Notes: generated by a model from the letters alone, not told the origin. DNA of 64,000 bases from Luteipulveratus halotolerans (GCF_001247745.1 NZ_LAIR01000002.1:1612001-1676000); one strand, 5' to 3'; shown: positions 42,670 to 51,208, counted from the first letter of the stretch. Numbers and translations are program-made.

Positions 42670-44652
42670 TCAGACCTGCTTGCGCGACTCGACGGCCTCG
42701 AGGATCTCGGCCACTGCGTCGGCCAGCGGGACGCCGTTCTTCTGCGAGCCGTCGCGGTAGCGGAAGGACACGGCGCCGGCGGCCCGGTCCTCCTCACCGG
42801 CGATGAGCACGAACGGCACCTTGGACTTGGACGCGTTGCGGATCTTCTTGGGGAACCGGTCGTCGCTGGCGTCGAGCTCGACGCGAATCCCCTTGCGCTT
42901 CAACATGTTCAGCGCGTCCTGGAGGTAGTCGGCGTACTCCTCGGCGACCGGCACACCGAGCACCTGGACGGGTGAGAGCCACACCGGGAACGCACCGGCA
43001 TAGTGCTCGACCAGCACGCCGAGGAAGCGCTCGATCGAGCCGAACTTCGCCGAGTGGATCATGACCGGCTGCTGGCGGGTGCCGTCAGCAGCCTGGAACT
43101 CCAGGCCGAACCGCTCGGGCTGGTTGAAGTCGTACTGGATCGTCGACATCTGCCACGAGCGCCCGATCGCGTCGCGCGCCTGCACCGAGATCTTCGGGCC
43201 GTAGTACGCCGCGCCGCCCGGGTCGGGGACGAGCTCGAGCCCGGTCTCGCGGCCGACCTCCTCGAGCACCTTCGTCGCGTGTGCCCACTGCTCGTCCGAG
43301 CCGATGAACTTGTCCTTCTTGTCGCCGTCCTCATCACGCGTGGACAGCTCGAGGTAGAACTCGTCGAGGCCGAAGTCGCGCAGCAGCGACAGCACGAACT
43401 TCAGCAGGTGGCGCACCTCGTCGGGCGCCTGCTCCGGCGTGACGTAGGAGTGGCTGTCGTCCTGGGCGAAGCCGCGCACGCGGGTCAGGCCGTGGACCAC
43501 GCCCGACTTCTCGTTGCGGTAGACCGAGCCGAACTCGAACAGCCGCAGCGGCAGCTCGCGGTAGGACCGGCCCCGCGAGCGGAAGATCAGGTTGTGCATC
43601 GGGCAGTTCATCGCCTTGAGGCGGTAGTCGGTGCCGTCGACGTCGAACGGCGCGAACATGCCCTCGGCGTAGTAGGGCAGGTGCCCCGAGGTGTGGAACA
43701 GCTGCTCCTTGGAGATGTGGGGCGTGCCGACGTACTCGAAGCCCTCCTCGATGTGGCGGCGACGGACGTAGTCCTCCATCTCGCGCTTGATCACACCGCC
43801 CTTGGGGTGGAACACCGGCAGGCCCGAACCGAGCTCGTCGGGGAAGGAGAACAGGTCCAGCTCGGCGCCGATCTTGCGGTGGTCGCGCTTCTCGGCCTCG
43901 GCGAGGCGGTCCAGGTAGGCCTTGAGCTCGTCCTTGGTGGGCCAGGCGGTGCCGTAGATGCGCTGCAGCTGGGGGTTCTTCTCCGAGCCGCGCCAGTACG
44001 CACCACCCGAGCGCAGCAGCTTGAACGCGTTGCCGAGCACCTTGGTCGACGGGACGTGCGGGCCACGGCACAGGTCACCCCAGGCGCGCGAGCCGTCGCG
44101 GCGCAGGTTGTCGTAGATCGTCAGCTCGCCGCCGCCGACCTCGGCATCGGCGCCCTCGGCGGCCTGAGCGGCGTTGCCCTTGAGGCCGATGAGCTCGAGC
44201 TTGTACGGCTCGGCGGCCAGCTCCTCGCGCGCGGCGTCGTCAGTCGTCACGCGGCGGGCGAACGTCTGACCCTCGTTGACGATCTTCTGCATGGCCTTCT
44301 CGAGGGCCTTGAGGTCGTCCGGCTGGAAGGCGTGCTCGACGTCGAAGTCGTAGTAGAAGCCGTCCTTGACGGGCGGGCCGATGCCGAGCCCGGCCTCGGG
44401 GTTGATCTGCTGCACGGCCTGGGCGAGCACGTGCGCGGCGGAGTGGCGCAGGATGTTGAGCCCGTCCTCGGAGTCGACCGTGACGGGCTCGACGACCGCG
44501 CCGTCGGGGATCTCACGGAACAGGTCCTGCAGCTCACCGTCGACCCGCATCGCGACGACCTTCTTGTCGGAGCCGAACCGGTCGGTGCCCGTCGTGCCCT
44601 CCGTCTCCGACCGCTCGCTTCCGGCGACGGACTGGGATGACTCGGCAGACAC
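42670..44652 (-). CDS. thrS: Threonyl-tRNA synthetase
   Basis: ThrRS charges tRNA-Thr and edits mischarged serine. After an N-terminal leader of about 30 residues comes a TGS-like domain, then the editing domain with ILRHSAAHVLAQA (HxxxH). The class II catalytic core has RGPHVPSTKVLGNAFKLL split around CRGPHVPS, MNCPMHNLIF with the zinc-binding Cys and His, and TRVRGFAQDDSHSYV. The C-terminal anticodon domain ends the 660-residue protein. GTG 44652 follows AGGAG by 6 bases. I saw no T-box in the 171-base gap upstream. Confidence 0.97.
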   Translation of the reverse strand: MSAESSQSVAGSERSETEGTTGTDRFGSDKKVVAMRVDGELQDLFREIPDGAVVEPVTVDSEDGLNILRHSAAHVLAQAVQQINPEAGLGIGPPVKDGFYYDFDVEHAFQPDDLKALEKAMQKIVNEGQTFARRVTTDDAAREELAAEPYKLELIGLKGNAAQAAEGADAEVGGGELTIYDNLRRDGSRAWGDLCRGPHVPSTKVLGNAFKLLRSGGAYWRGSEKNPQLQRIYGTAWPTKDELKAYLDRLAEAEKRDHRKIGAELDLFSFPDELGSGLPVFHPKGGVIKREMEDYVRRRHIEEGFEYVGTPHISKEQLFHTSGHLPYYAEGMFAPFDVDGTDYRLKAMNCPMHNLIFRSRGRSYRELPLRLFEFGSVYRNEKSGVVHGLTRVRGFAQDDSHSYVTPEQAPDEVRHLLKFVLSLLRDFGLDEFYLELSTRDEDGDKKDKFIGSDEQWAHATKVLEEVGRETGLELVPDPGGAAYYGPKISVQARDAIGRSWQMSTIQYDFNQPERFGLEFQAADGTRQQPVMIHSAKFGSIERFLGVLVEHYAGAFPVWLSPVQVLGVPVAEEYADYLQDALNMLKRKGIRVELDASDDRFPKKIRNASKSKVPFVLIAGEEDRAAGAVSFRYRDGSQKNGVPLADAVAEILEAVESRKQV

Positions 44653-44823
44653 GATGAGCTCCTCGAAGAGGTGGGTGAGGCGCCGGCCCGCGGGTACGGC
44701 GCGCTGCGCGACGGCACAGCGTCGCTCAGGCTACCCGGCACGGTCGCTGCCGATCACATCCGTGGCACGGATGGGCCGCCCACGCGGAACAGCTGTGCGG
44801 CGACCACCGTTGAACCCAGCACC

Positions 44824-45192
44824 ATGCCCACTCCTGGATCCGATGCCGCAGCCGGCGACGCCGTCGCCCGGCTGGAGGCCGCACGCGTCGACACGTCGGC
44901 GCGGATCGCCCGGATGGAGGCCGACCTGTCGGCGCTGTTCGACGCCTCGCGCGACTCCAACGCCGACGACGAGCACGACCCCGAGGGCCAGACGATCGCG
45001 TACGAGCGCGCCCAGGTGACCTCGCTCCTGCAGCAGGCGCGCACGCACCTGGACGAGCTCGACGACGCCTTGGCCCGCGTGCGTACCGGCCGCTACGGCG
45101 TGTGCGACGTGTGCGGGCAGGACATCGGTGCGGGCCGGCTGGAGGCCCGACCGACCGCGACCACCTGTGTGGCTCACGCCGTACGCCGGTGA
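44824..45192 (+). CDS. TraR/DksA family zinc-finger protein
   Basis: The 122-residue protein has an N-terminal coiled-coil (ARLEAARVDTSARIARMEADL given in part as ARIARMEADL) and a C-terminal finger GRYGVCDVCGQDIGAGRLEARP. DksA-like proteins bind RNA polymerase. The finger has CxxC but the second pair reads TTCVAH, so the fourth ligand is His in place of Cys. The ATG at 44824 is the best start; the upstream frame overlaps the thrS leader region. Divergent to thrS. Confidence 0.83.
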   Translation: MPTPGSDAAAGDAVARLEAARVDTSARIARMEADLSALFDASRDSNADDEHDPEGQTIAYERAQVTSLLQQARTHLDELDDALARVRTGRYGVCDVCGQDIGAGRLEARPTATTCVAHAVRR

Positions 45193-45203
45193 GGCCGCGC
45201 CCG

Positions 45204-45209
45204 TAGGCT
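45204..45209 (+). promoter_or_regulatory. -10 box (TAGGCT) for the leaderless gene at 45217
   Basis: TAGGCT is followed by 7 bases and the GTG at 45217. No Shine-Dalgarno sequence can be placed between them. Confidence 0.45.
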
Positions 45210-45216
45210 CAGTGGG

Positions 45217-45774
45217 GTGACCTCCGCTCCCCCGCTCCGCCGGCCCGTGCTCGTCGGGGCCAACCCTGCGGTGCAGCTGTTCGACGACGCCGGTGACTGC
45301 ACGGCGTACGTCTCGGTGTGGCGGGTCGACTGGTCCGACCACGGTGCCGGCACCGCCCTGGTGCTGTGGCAGCCGTCCGGGGTCCTCCTGCTGGCCGAGG
45401 ACACCGGTCTCGGGCGCTGGCTGACGACCTCGTTCGTGCGTCACTTCCCCGAGCTCGACGGCCTCCCCTGGCACGAGCCCGTCGTCCGCCGCACGCCCGT
45501 CGCTGTCGACCTGAGCCTGGACTCCGGCCTGCGCGCGTCCGCAGGCGACGTCGACGTCGAGATCGACGGCGTCCTGGACCGTCGAGCGTGCGAGACCGAC
45601 GAGTTCCCGCTCGGGAGCGACATGGCCGGTCTGCGCCTGGTGCTCGCACCCTGTGCGCGCGGTCAGATCACACTCGCCGGCACCGAGCTGCCCGGCGGCG
45701 TGACGGTGTCCGGCACGCCGGCTCGGCCGAGCTCCTCGGCGTTCGTCACCGACGCCGAGGTGTGGCTGCTCTAG
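45217..45774 (+). CDS. Conserved actinobacterial protein of unknown function
   Basis: The 185-residue protein has no named domain that I recognise. It starts TSAPPLRRPVLVGANPAVQLF and is rich in beta-type segments such as YVSVWRVDWSDHG, VLWQPSGVLLLAEDTGLG and LPGGVTVSGTP. A pattern of W, H and E residues in FVRHFPELDGLPWHEP may mark a ligand site. It is predicted to be cytoplasmic, with no signal peptide. Its stop is interlocked with that of the convergent MOSC gene in CTAG. I give it no function. Confidence 0.75.
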   Translation: MTSAPPLRRPVLVGANPAVQLFDDAGDCTAYVSVWRVDWSDHGAGTALVLWQPSGVLLLAEDTGLGRWLTTSFVRHFPELDGLPWHEPVVRRTPVAVDLSLDSGLRASAGDVDVEIDGVLDRRACETDEFPLGSDMAGLRLVLAPCARGQITLAGTELPGGVTVSGTPARPSSSAFVTDAEVWLL

Positions 45775-46115
45775 ACCGCCTCGACGTCGTCGCCGACCGA
45801 GACCTGACCGGGCTCGACGACCTCGGCGTAGACCCCTGGGCACCCGCTCGGCATGGTGGTGACGCGCAGCGTGACCGAGCCGAGGCGCAGGTCCTGACCG
45901 ACCAGGGCGACGAGCTCCTCGCCTGCCGGATCGAGCACGACGTTGGCACGAGGCGGGTCGTCGGTGTCGACGTCGGCGAGGGTCACCAGGTGCACTGCGG
46001 CCTTCTTGCGACGATCGCCGGTGAGACCATCCGCCTCGACGGTGACCGTCGACAGGTCGACCCCCGGCGCTCCCTTCTCGGGATAGATGGCCAGATGAGC
46101 GACGCGCATGGTCAT
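45771..46115 (-). CDS. MOSC domain protein
   Basis: MOSC domains handle molybdenum cofactor-linked or reactive sulfur chemistry. The short 114-residue protein has LAIYPEKGAPG, ADGLTGDRRKKAAVHLV and the MOSC motif TTMPSGCPGVYAEVVEPG with its conserved cysteine. The start is ATG 46115 or the ATG two codons later (46109). It diverges from the MobA-like gene, which may mean a shared theme of molybdenum cofactor use, although no cofactor genes are nearby. Confidence 0.85.
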   Translation of the reverse strand: MTMRVAHLAIYPEKGAPGVDLSTVTVEADGLTGDRRKKAAVHLVTLADVDTDDPPRANVVLDPAGEELVALVGQDLRLGSVTLRVTTMPSGCPGVYAEVVEPGQVSVGDDVEAV

Positions 46116-46153
46116 GTCCCGACCATCGCACACGCGCTCGTACGCTCGTGCTC

Positions 46154-46717
46154 ATGACCGCCGCAGTCCTGCTCGCAGCCGGCGCCGGACGTCGCATGGG
46201 TCGCCCCAAGGCGCTCGTCGAGATCGACGGAGAACCGTTGGTACTCCGCGCTGTTCGCGTCCTGCACGAGGCCGGCGTCGACGACGTGAGCGTGGTCGTC
46301 GGCGCCCGCGGCGACGAGGTGGCCACGCTCGTCGGTTCGCTCGCCGACGTCGTCACCAACCCAGGCTGGGACGGCGGCATGGCCGGCTCCTTGCGCGCCG
46401 GCCTCGGCTCGCTGGACGGCACCCACGACGCCACGCTGATCCACCTGGTCGACCTGCCCTGGGTGACGCCAGAGGCCGTACGCCGGGTCGTTCACCTCGC
46501 CTCGCCGACGGTGCTGGCGCGGGCGGCGTACGACGGTGTGCCCGGCCATCCCGTCCTGATCGGCCGCGAGCACTGGGACGCCGTGCTCGCAGGACTCAGC
46601 GGCGACCAGGGTGCGCGGTCGTGGCTCGCGGGGCGCCCTGATCTGCACCTGGTGGAGTGCGGCGACGTCGCACGGGGTGACGACACCGACCGCCCGCAGG
46701 ACCTGTCGCAGGCATGA
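46154..46717 (+). CDS. MobA-like nucleotidyltransferase family protein
   Basis: The 187-residue protein starts with the nucleotidyltransferase signature LLAAGAGRRMGRPKAL (GxG...RMGxxK). The magnesium-binding region is LVDLPWVTPEAV. PGHPVLIGREHWD is typical of MocA/MobA-type enzymes that act on molybdenum cofactor. The ATG at 46154 has TACGCT 7 bases before it. Whether it uses CTP or GTP is not clear. Confidence 0.88.
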   Translation: MTAAVLLAAGAGRRMGRPKALVEIDGEPLVLRAVRVLHEAGVDDVSVVVGARGDEVATLVGSLADVVTNPGWDGGMAGSLRAGLGSLDGTHDATLIHLVDLPWVTPEAVRRVVHLASPTVLARAAYDGVPGHPVLIGREHWDAVLAGLSGDQGARSWLAGRPDLHLVECGDVARGDDTDRPQDLSQA

Positions 46718-46752
46718 GAAGAGCCCCCGGTCAGGTGACCGAGGGCTTCTCT
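46716..46752. terminator. Imperfect hairpin between the MobA-like gene and tRNA-Val
   Basis: GAGAAG...CCGGTCA pairs with TGACCG...CTTCTC with a 2-base bulge and one mismatch. It begins at the MobA stop codon and ends 6 bases from the tRNA 3' end. It could serve both convergent transcripts. Confidence 0.55.
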
Positions 46753-46757
46753 CATGG

Positions 46758-46834
46758 TGGTGGACGTGAAGGGACTCGAACCCCTGACCTCTCGCGTGTG
46801 AAGCGAACGCTCTAACCAACTGAGCTACACGTCC
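46758..46834 (-). tRNA. tRNA-Val (anticodon CAC)
   Basis: The acceptor stem GGACGTG/CACGTCC, D arm with GTAGCTCAGTTGGTTAGAGC, anticodon loop TTCACAC and T arm GGGGTTCGAGTCCC form a cloverleaf. The CCA end is encoded at 46758-46760. A second valine tRNA (GAC) lies at 54173-54247. Confidence 0.96.
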
Positions 46835-46921
46835 AGGACGACCACACCGCGGCAGGAACCGCGTTGGTGGCGCGACCGAGAGGATAGCCCGCGAACGGAC
46901 TCAACCCCTAATCGGGTCGGG

Positions 46922-47371
46922 TCAGCCGAGCCCGGGCATCTGGTGCAGCTCGTCCTCGACAGCATCCGGCAGCAGGCCCGGCACGCCGCTCACCGCGAAC
47001 AGTGCGTAGAAGATCGCCAGCACGAGCGCGATGGTCAGCAGCGTGACGACCGCCTTGACCCACCACGACTGCCGGCCGAGCCACCTGGTCCAGGCGGTCA
47101 CCTTGCCCTTGACCCAGTCGAGCAGCCGCGCCGCCCAGTCGAACTCCGAGGCCCACACACCCAGGCCGAGGAACACGATGAGCCAGCCCGGACCGGGCAG
47201 CGGGATCGCCGCGACACCGACCGCGACGATCGCGAGGCCGACCAGGGCCACCGCCACGCGATAGGCGACGCGCGTGGTCGGGTTGGACTTGATCTTGCGT
47301 CGCCAGGCGAAGCGGTCCTCCTCGGCGCTGATCAGCGCGTCGGGCTCCTTGTAGGTCTTCTCGTCGGTCAC
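46922..47371 (-). CDS. PGPGW-motif membrane protein (TIGR02611 family)
   Basis: The 149-residue protein has the PLPGPGWLIVFLGLGVWASEFDWA signature, in two parts PLPGPGWLIVFLGLG and VWASEFDWA, after a first membrane helix (VAVALVGLAIVAVGVAAI). A second helix pair follows near WWVKAVVTLLTIALV. The function is unknown. Its start overlaps the pabC stop, so it is the last gene of the pabB-pabC series. Confidence 0.87.
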   Translation of the reverse strand: MTDEKTYKEPDALISAEEDRFAWRRKIKSNPTTRVAYRVAVALVGLAIVAVGVAAIPLPGPGWLIVFLGLGVWASEFDWAARLLDWVKGKVTAWTRWLGRQSWWVKAVVTLLTIALVLAIFYALFAVSGVPGLLPDAVEDELHQMPGLG

Positions 47372-48204
47372 GTCGGGTCTCCGTCCTGATCGGCGGCGCG
47401 GGCGAACACCTCGGAGATCGCGGAGGTCAGCGGACCGGGCGCCCCGAGCTCACGGTCGTCGACGGCCGAGACGGGCTGTACGTCACGGGTCGAGGAGGTG
47501 ATGAACAGCTCGTCACAGGTCTGCAGCATCGACATCGGCAGCATCGTCTCGTGGACGGGCAGCCCGGCCTCGGCACCCCACTTCAGCACCAGCGCCCGCG
47601 TGACGCCGGCGAGCGCACCGGACTCCAGCGGCGGCGTCAGGATGCGGTCGCCCGAGACGACGAACACGTTGCTGCCGGTGCCCTCGCACAGCTCACCGCG
47701 CGTGTTGGGCATCAGAGCCTCGGTCGCTCCGGCGTCACGCGCGCGCTTGAGCGCGACGACGTTCTCGGCGTACGAGGTCGTCTTCAGACCGGCGACGGCG
47801 CTGCGCTCGTTGCGGGGCCACGGGACGGTGACGACCCGCGTCGTCGGCGCCGGGCGGTCGATCTCGGTGGCCATCACCACATAGGTGAGTCCGCTCGTAC
47901 CGCGCTCGGAGCCGAGCGGCCCGACTCCACCGGTCACGGTGTAGCGCAGCCGGGTGAGCCCCTTGGCCTCCTTGAGCACAGCCTCGATGCCCTCGTCGAG
48001 GTAGTCGCGGTCGGCCGCCGGCAGTCCGAGGCCGGCCAACGAGCGGTCGAGGCGGTCGTGGTGGCGGGTCCGGGCGAACACCTCGCCGTCGACCACCTTG
48101 CAGGTCTCGAACACGCCGTCGCCCACGGTCACGCCGTGGTCGAGCGCGCTGATCGCCGGCTTGTCGTCGACCCGCTCGCCGTTGACCCAGATGCGGATGG
48201 TCAC
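47368..48204 (-). CDS. pabC: Aminodeoxychorismate lyase (class IV aminotransferase fold)
   Basis: PabC turns aminodeoxychorismate into 4-aminobenzoate for folate. The 278-residue PLP enzyme has GVTVGDGVFET, the PLP lysine in GLKTTSYAENVVAL, ALMPNTRGELCEGTGSNVF (as RGELCEGTGSNVF) and ELFITSSTRDVQPV. D-amino acid transaminases share this fold; the neighbouring pabB favours the folate role. The GTG at 48204 overlaps the pabB stop. Confidence 0.88.
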   Translation of the reverse strand: MTIRIWVNGERVDDKPAISALDHGVTVGDGVFETCKVVDGEVFARTRHHDRLDRSLAGLGLPAADRDYLDEGIEAVLKEAKGLTRLRYTVTGGVGPLGSERGTSGLTYVVMATEIDRPAPTTRVVTVPWPRNERSAVAGLKTTSYAENVVALKRARDAGATEALMPNTRGELCEGTGSNVFVVSGDRILTPPLESGALAGVTRALVLKWGAEAGLPVHETMLPMSMLQTCDELFITSSTRDVQPVSAVDDRELGAPGPLTSAISEVFARAADQDGDPT

Positions 48205-49265
48205 TCGGTGTCTCCCCTGCTGCTGCGTGCGTCCGTGATGGGCGCGGCCAGTGAGATCAGGCGACGCGCCTTCAGGACAGTCTCCCACCACTCCCCCTCA
48301 GGGTCCGAACCCCACGTGATCCCGGCGCCCGTCCCGAAGTGCAGCCACCGGCGTACGCCGTCGTGCTCGGCCCAGAACGTCCGGATGCCGACGGCGAGCT
48401 CGGCCTGGTCGTGATCGGCGTCGATCCAGCCCACGGCTCCGCAGTAGGGGCCGCGATCAACGGGCTCCAGATCTGAGATCGCTTGCAGCGCAGTGGACTT
48501 CGGCGCACCGGAGACCGAACCGGGCGGGAACGTCGCAGCCAGGACGTCCGACCATGTGACGTCGGGTCGCAGCGTGCCGGTCACCGTCGACACGAGGTGG
48601 GTGAGGCCCGGGTGCGCCTCGGGCACGCACAGGTCCTCGACGGCGACCGTGCCGGGCTCGACGACCGGAGATATGTCGTTGCGGACCAGGTCGGTGATCA
48701 TGACGTTCTCGGCGACGTCCTTGTCGAGCATCTCCTCCGCGGTCGGGGCCGTGCCCTTGATCGGCGACGACACCAGCCGCCGGCCCTCGCGGCGCAGGTA
48801 GAGCTCGGGCGAGGCGCACACGACGTCCAGACCGGCCTCGGGGACGTGGATACGAGCGGCGTACGGCGCCGGGTTGCCCTGCCGCAGGACGGCGGCCAGC
48901 ACGTCCAGGTCGGCCTCCGGTGCGATCTCGTGGCTGAGCACCCGGCAGAGGTTGACCTGGTAGACCTCGCCGCGGGCGATCCGTCGCCTGATCTCGCGCA
49001 CACCGTCCTCGTATGCCGCGCGGTCCAGCGACGACGTCCACGCCTCCTGTGCGGCGTCGCTCAGCCGCGGAGCCGGGCCTTCGTACCGGCGCGGCGTCGC
49101 CAGCTCCCCCGGCGTCATGCGTACGGCCGTCAGCTCGCCCTCGAACGTCATCACCACGGCCCAGAAGCCGCCCCGCTCGAAGCACTCAGGGTCATGGCTG
49201 ATCTCGAGCACACCACTCGCGCGTCGCTCGCCGAGCTCGGCCACCGCCTCGTTGCGGTCGACCAT
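48201..49265 (-). CDS. pabB: Aminodeoxychorismate synthase component I / chorismate-binding protein
   Basis: PabB aminates chorismate to aminodeoxychorismate. The 354-residue protein has QVNLCRVLSHE, PIKGTAPTAEEM (the PIKGT loop of PabB and TrpE), ENVMITDLVRNDI, TFPPGSVSGAPK and GAVGWIDAD. The N-terminal domain is shorter than in TrpE, which supports PabB. The ATG at 49265 follows GGGGAGG by 6 bases; I rejected the longer frame to 49340. No glutaminase (pabA) gene is present here. Confidence 0.9.
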   Translation of the reverse strand: MVDRNEAVAELGERRASGVLEISHDPECFERGGFWAVVMTFEGELTAVRMTPGELATPRRYEGPAPRLSDAAQEAWTSSLDRAAYEDGVREIRRRIARGEVYQVNLCRVLSHEIAPEADLDVLAAVLRQGNPAPYAARIHVPEAGLDVVCASPELYLRREGRRLVSSPIKGTAPTAEEMLDKDVAENVMITDLVRNDISPVVEPGTVAVEDLCVPEAHPGLTHLVSTVTGTLRPDVTWSDVLAATFPPGSVSGAPKSTALQAISDLEPVDRGPYCGAVGWIDADHDQAELAVGIRTFWAEHDGVRRWLHFGTGAGITWGSDPEGEWWETVLKARRLISLAAPITDARSSRGDTE

Positions 49266-49378
49266 CGGCTGCCTCCCCTGATCGGTCCAACCGTGCAGGC
49301 AGAGCCAACCATGTCGGCGTCTAGCATCGGAGACGACCACACCTCGCAGCCGAGGGCTGCCCGAGACCAGGAGGCACG

Positions 49379-49699
49379 TTGATCGCCATCACCGCACGGT
49401 TCCGCGTCCGCCCCGAGGACGCCGACCGCTGGCCCGAGATCGTCCGCGACTTCACCGAGGCGACCCGCGCTGAGCCCGGCAACCTCTGGTTCGACTGGTC
49501 GCGCAGCCTGGACGACCCGAACGAGTACGTCCTGCTCGAGGCCTTCAAGGACGACGCCGCCGAGGCCCACGTCGGGTCCGAGCACTTCAAGCAGGCTCAG
49601 CGCGACCTGCCGCCCCACCTCGTCGAGACGCCGCGCATCATCAACACGACCGTCCCCGGCGAGCAGTGGTCCGAGCTGGGTGAGCTCGCGGTCGACTGA
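49379..49699 (+). CDS. Antibiotic biosynthesis monooxygenase (ABM) domain protein
   Basis: A 106-residue ferredoxin-like fold protein with ITARFRVRPEDAD, EPGNLWFDWSRSLDDP and YVLLEAFKDDAAEAHVGSEHF (in part VLLEAFKDDAAEAH), typical of the ABM/quinol monooxygenase family. It starts with TTG at 49379, just after AGGAGG. Substrate unknown. It may have no role in antibiotic synthesis despite the family name. Confidence 0.88.
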   Translation: MIAITARFRVRPEDADRWPEIVRDFTEATRAEPGNLWFDWSRSLDDPNEYVLLEAFKDDAAEAHVGSEHFKQAQRDLPPHLVETPRIINTTVPGEQWSELGELAVD

Positions 49700-49718
49700 C
49701 CGACGACCGGACGCCGAT

Positions 49719-49751
49719 CGGCCTCGTACCCCGTCGTGGGGTACGAGGCCG
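49719..49751. terminator. Strong bidirectional hairpin between convergent genes
   Basis: A perfect 14-bp stem (49719-49732 with 49738-49751) closes a GTCGT loop. It sits between the ABM gene and the convergent secreted protein gene. Confidence 0.75.
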
Positions 49752-49769
49752 GTCGGCTCTCGGGGGTGA

Positions 49770-51033
49770 TCAGCGGACGCCGGTCTCCGAGACACCGATC
49801 TCGACCACGCTGCCTGTCGGCAGCGTTCCGAGGATCCGGTCCAGGACGATGTAGACCATCGTCACGCGAATCCCGTTGGAGGTCTTGGCAACTCGGTGGA
49901 ACGTCACTGATCCCAGACCCGGGATCTTCACCGTGGTGTTGGGCTTGACCGAGTCGTTGATCGCGGGCATGCCAGCCACCTTGAGCCCCACGAACTGTGA
50001 GGTGTCACTGAGCGTGACGGGGCTCGTACGCGTCGGTCGCGTCGTCGAGGTCTGCGCCTTGATCGCCGTGAGCGTGATCAGGTTGAGCACCGACGCACCG
50101 GCGACCGTGCTGGTCACCGAGCTCTTGACCGTGCTGCCCGTGGTGCTGCTCGTGGTCGTGTCGACCGCCCCGAGCGACGCCAGCAACGGCAGGCCCGTCG
50201 AGACGACGTTCGCTCGACCGGCACCCGTCACGCAGGCCACGGGCAGGTAGCTCACCGGACCGGCCTTCACCGCACCGTCCAGGGCATTGGCCTTCAGCCC
50301 GTAGCCCTGACCGACGGTGTACCCCTTGGCCATCGAACCGAGGTAGGCGGCCGACTGACCCACCACGATCTGCGTGCCGATCGGGATGCCGAGCCGGTTG
50401 GGCGCCTGGATGGTCACCGACAGGGCACGCGTCGTATTGCGCACCAGCCCGTCGACGACGACCTTGTACTGCTCGTTGAGCACGACCTTCCCGAGCGAGA
50501 GCCCGTCGAGCGTGAGAGGGATCGTCGTGTTGGCCGGGACGGTGGCGTTGATGCCCTTGCCGTTGATCTTCAGACCGACCAGGCTCGTCGCGTTGGTGCC
50601 ACTGGCAGCCCCCTGCGCTCGTCACGGTCGAGGTGGTGCGCGTCGTGATGGCGGAGGCCGACACGAGGCCGGACAGGAGGTTCAGCCCGGCGACCGACGT
50701 GGTGCCCTCAGCGGTGCGGCTGGTCGAGCTGCCCGTCGTACGAGCACTCGTCGTCGTCACGCCCGCGCTGAGTGCCTTGGTGGTGACCGAGGCCGTCCGG
50801 TTGGTGCTCGTGAGTCCGGGCTGGGTCGTGCAGGCGAGCGAGCTGTAGACGGTCGGGCCCGAGCGCACCGAGGCGAGCGAGCTGGTGATCATCGTCGCGA
50901 ACGACCCGACGCCGTACGACACGGTCGGCAGGGTGACTGCGGACGGCGCCACGACGGCGCTGTGAGCTGGAGCGGCTGGGAGAGCTCCGAGAGCCACCAC
51001 CAGGGCGGTGGCTCCGATCAGAAGGCGCTTCAT
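49770..51033 (-). pseudogene. Secreted choice-of-anchor P-like surface protein, single-base frameshift
   Basis: The N terminus is a signal peptide (MKRLLIGATALVVALGALPAAPAHS). SYGVGSFATMITSSL follows and a Ser- and Thr-rich region. At 50609-50613 a run of five C on the plus strand breaks the frame; removing one restores GAASGTNATSLVGLKING and runs to the stop at 49770. Two similar modules are seen: LVGLKINGKGINATVPANTTI with GKVVLNEQY, and FVGLKVAGMPAINDSVKPNT with VKIPGLGSVTFH. These resemble the choice-of-anchor P family. The repaired protein would be 420 residues. No LPxTG or membrane anchor is seen. Confidence 0.65.
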
Positions 51034-51192
51034 CACGGTTCCTCTCGAAACACGGACCCACGCGAGTGGGGCGACAGTGAAGCGGGCTCGACTGGGCCCG
51101 TGAGCCGGACGCTACGCACCGATCGATGAGCGCCGGCCCAAGAGTGCGTTCCTATGTGAATGGTCAGGCATGCCGCGGTTCTGCAGCACAAG

Positions 51193-51208
51193 GTGTGACC
51201 GGTCACAC
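51193..51208. promoter_or_regulatory. 16-bp perfect palindrome GTGTGACCGGTCACAC
   Basis: It lies 160 bases ahead of the secreted protein gene and 17 bases past the end of the 753-residue gene. It resembles a CRP-type operator but has a 4-base centre between TGTGA and TCACA in place of 6. It may be an operator or simply the stem of a terminator. The remaining bases between 51034 and 51224 show nothing else. Confidence 0.35.

Noticed and set aside
43003..44640. 545-codon plus-strand frame opposite thrS
   Set aside because: Composition is a mirror of the thrS codons (Leu-, Val-, Asp-rich) with no domain.
44653..44823. T-box or other riboswitch ahead of thrS
   Set aside because: I could not find a T-box sequence or a specifier hairpin; a plain ribosome binding site lies before the start.
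51193..51208. CRP/GlxR operator call
   Set aside because: The half-sites TGTGA and TCACA are 4 bases apart and the known consensus needs 6, so I kept it only as an unassigned palindrome.
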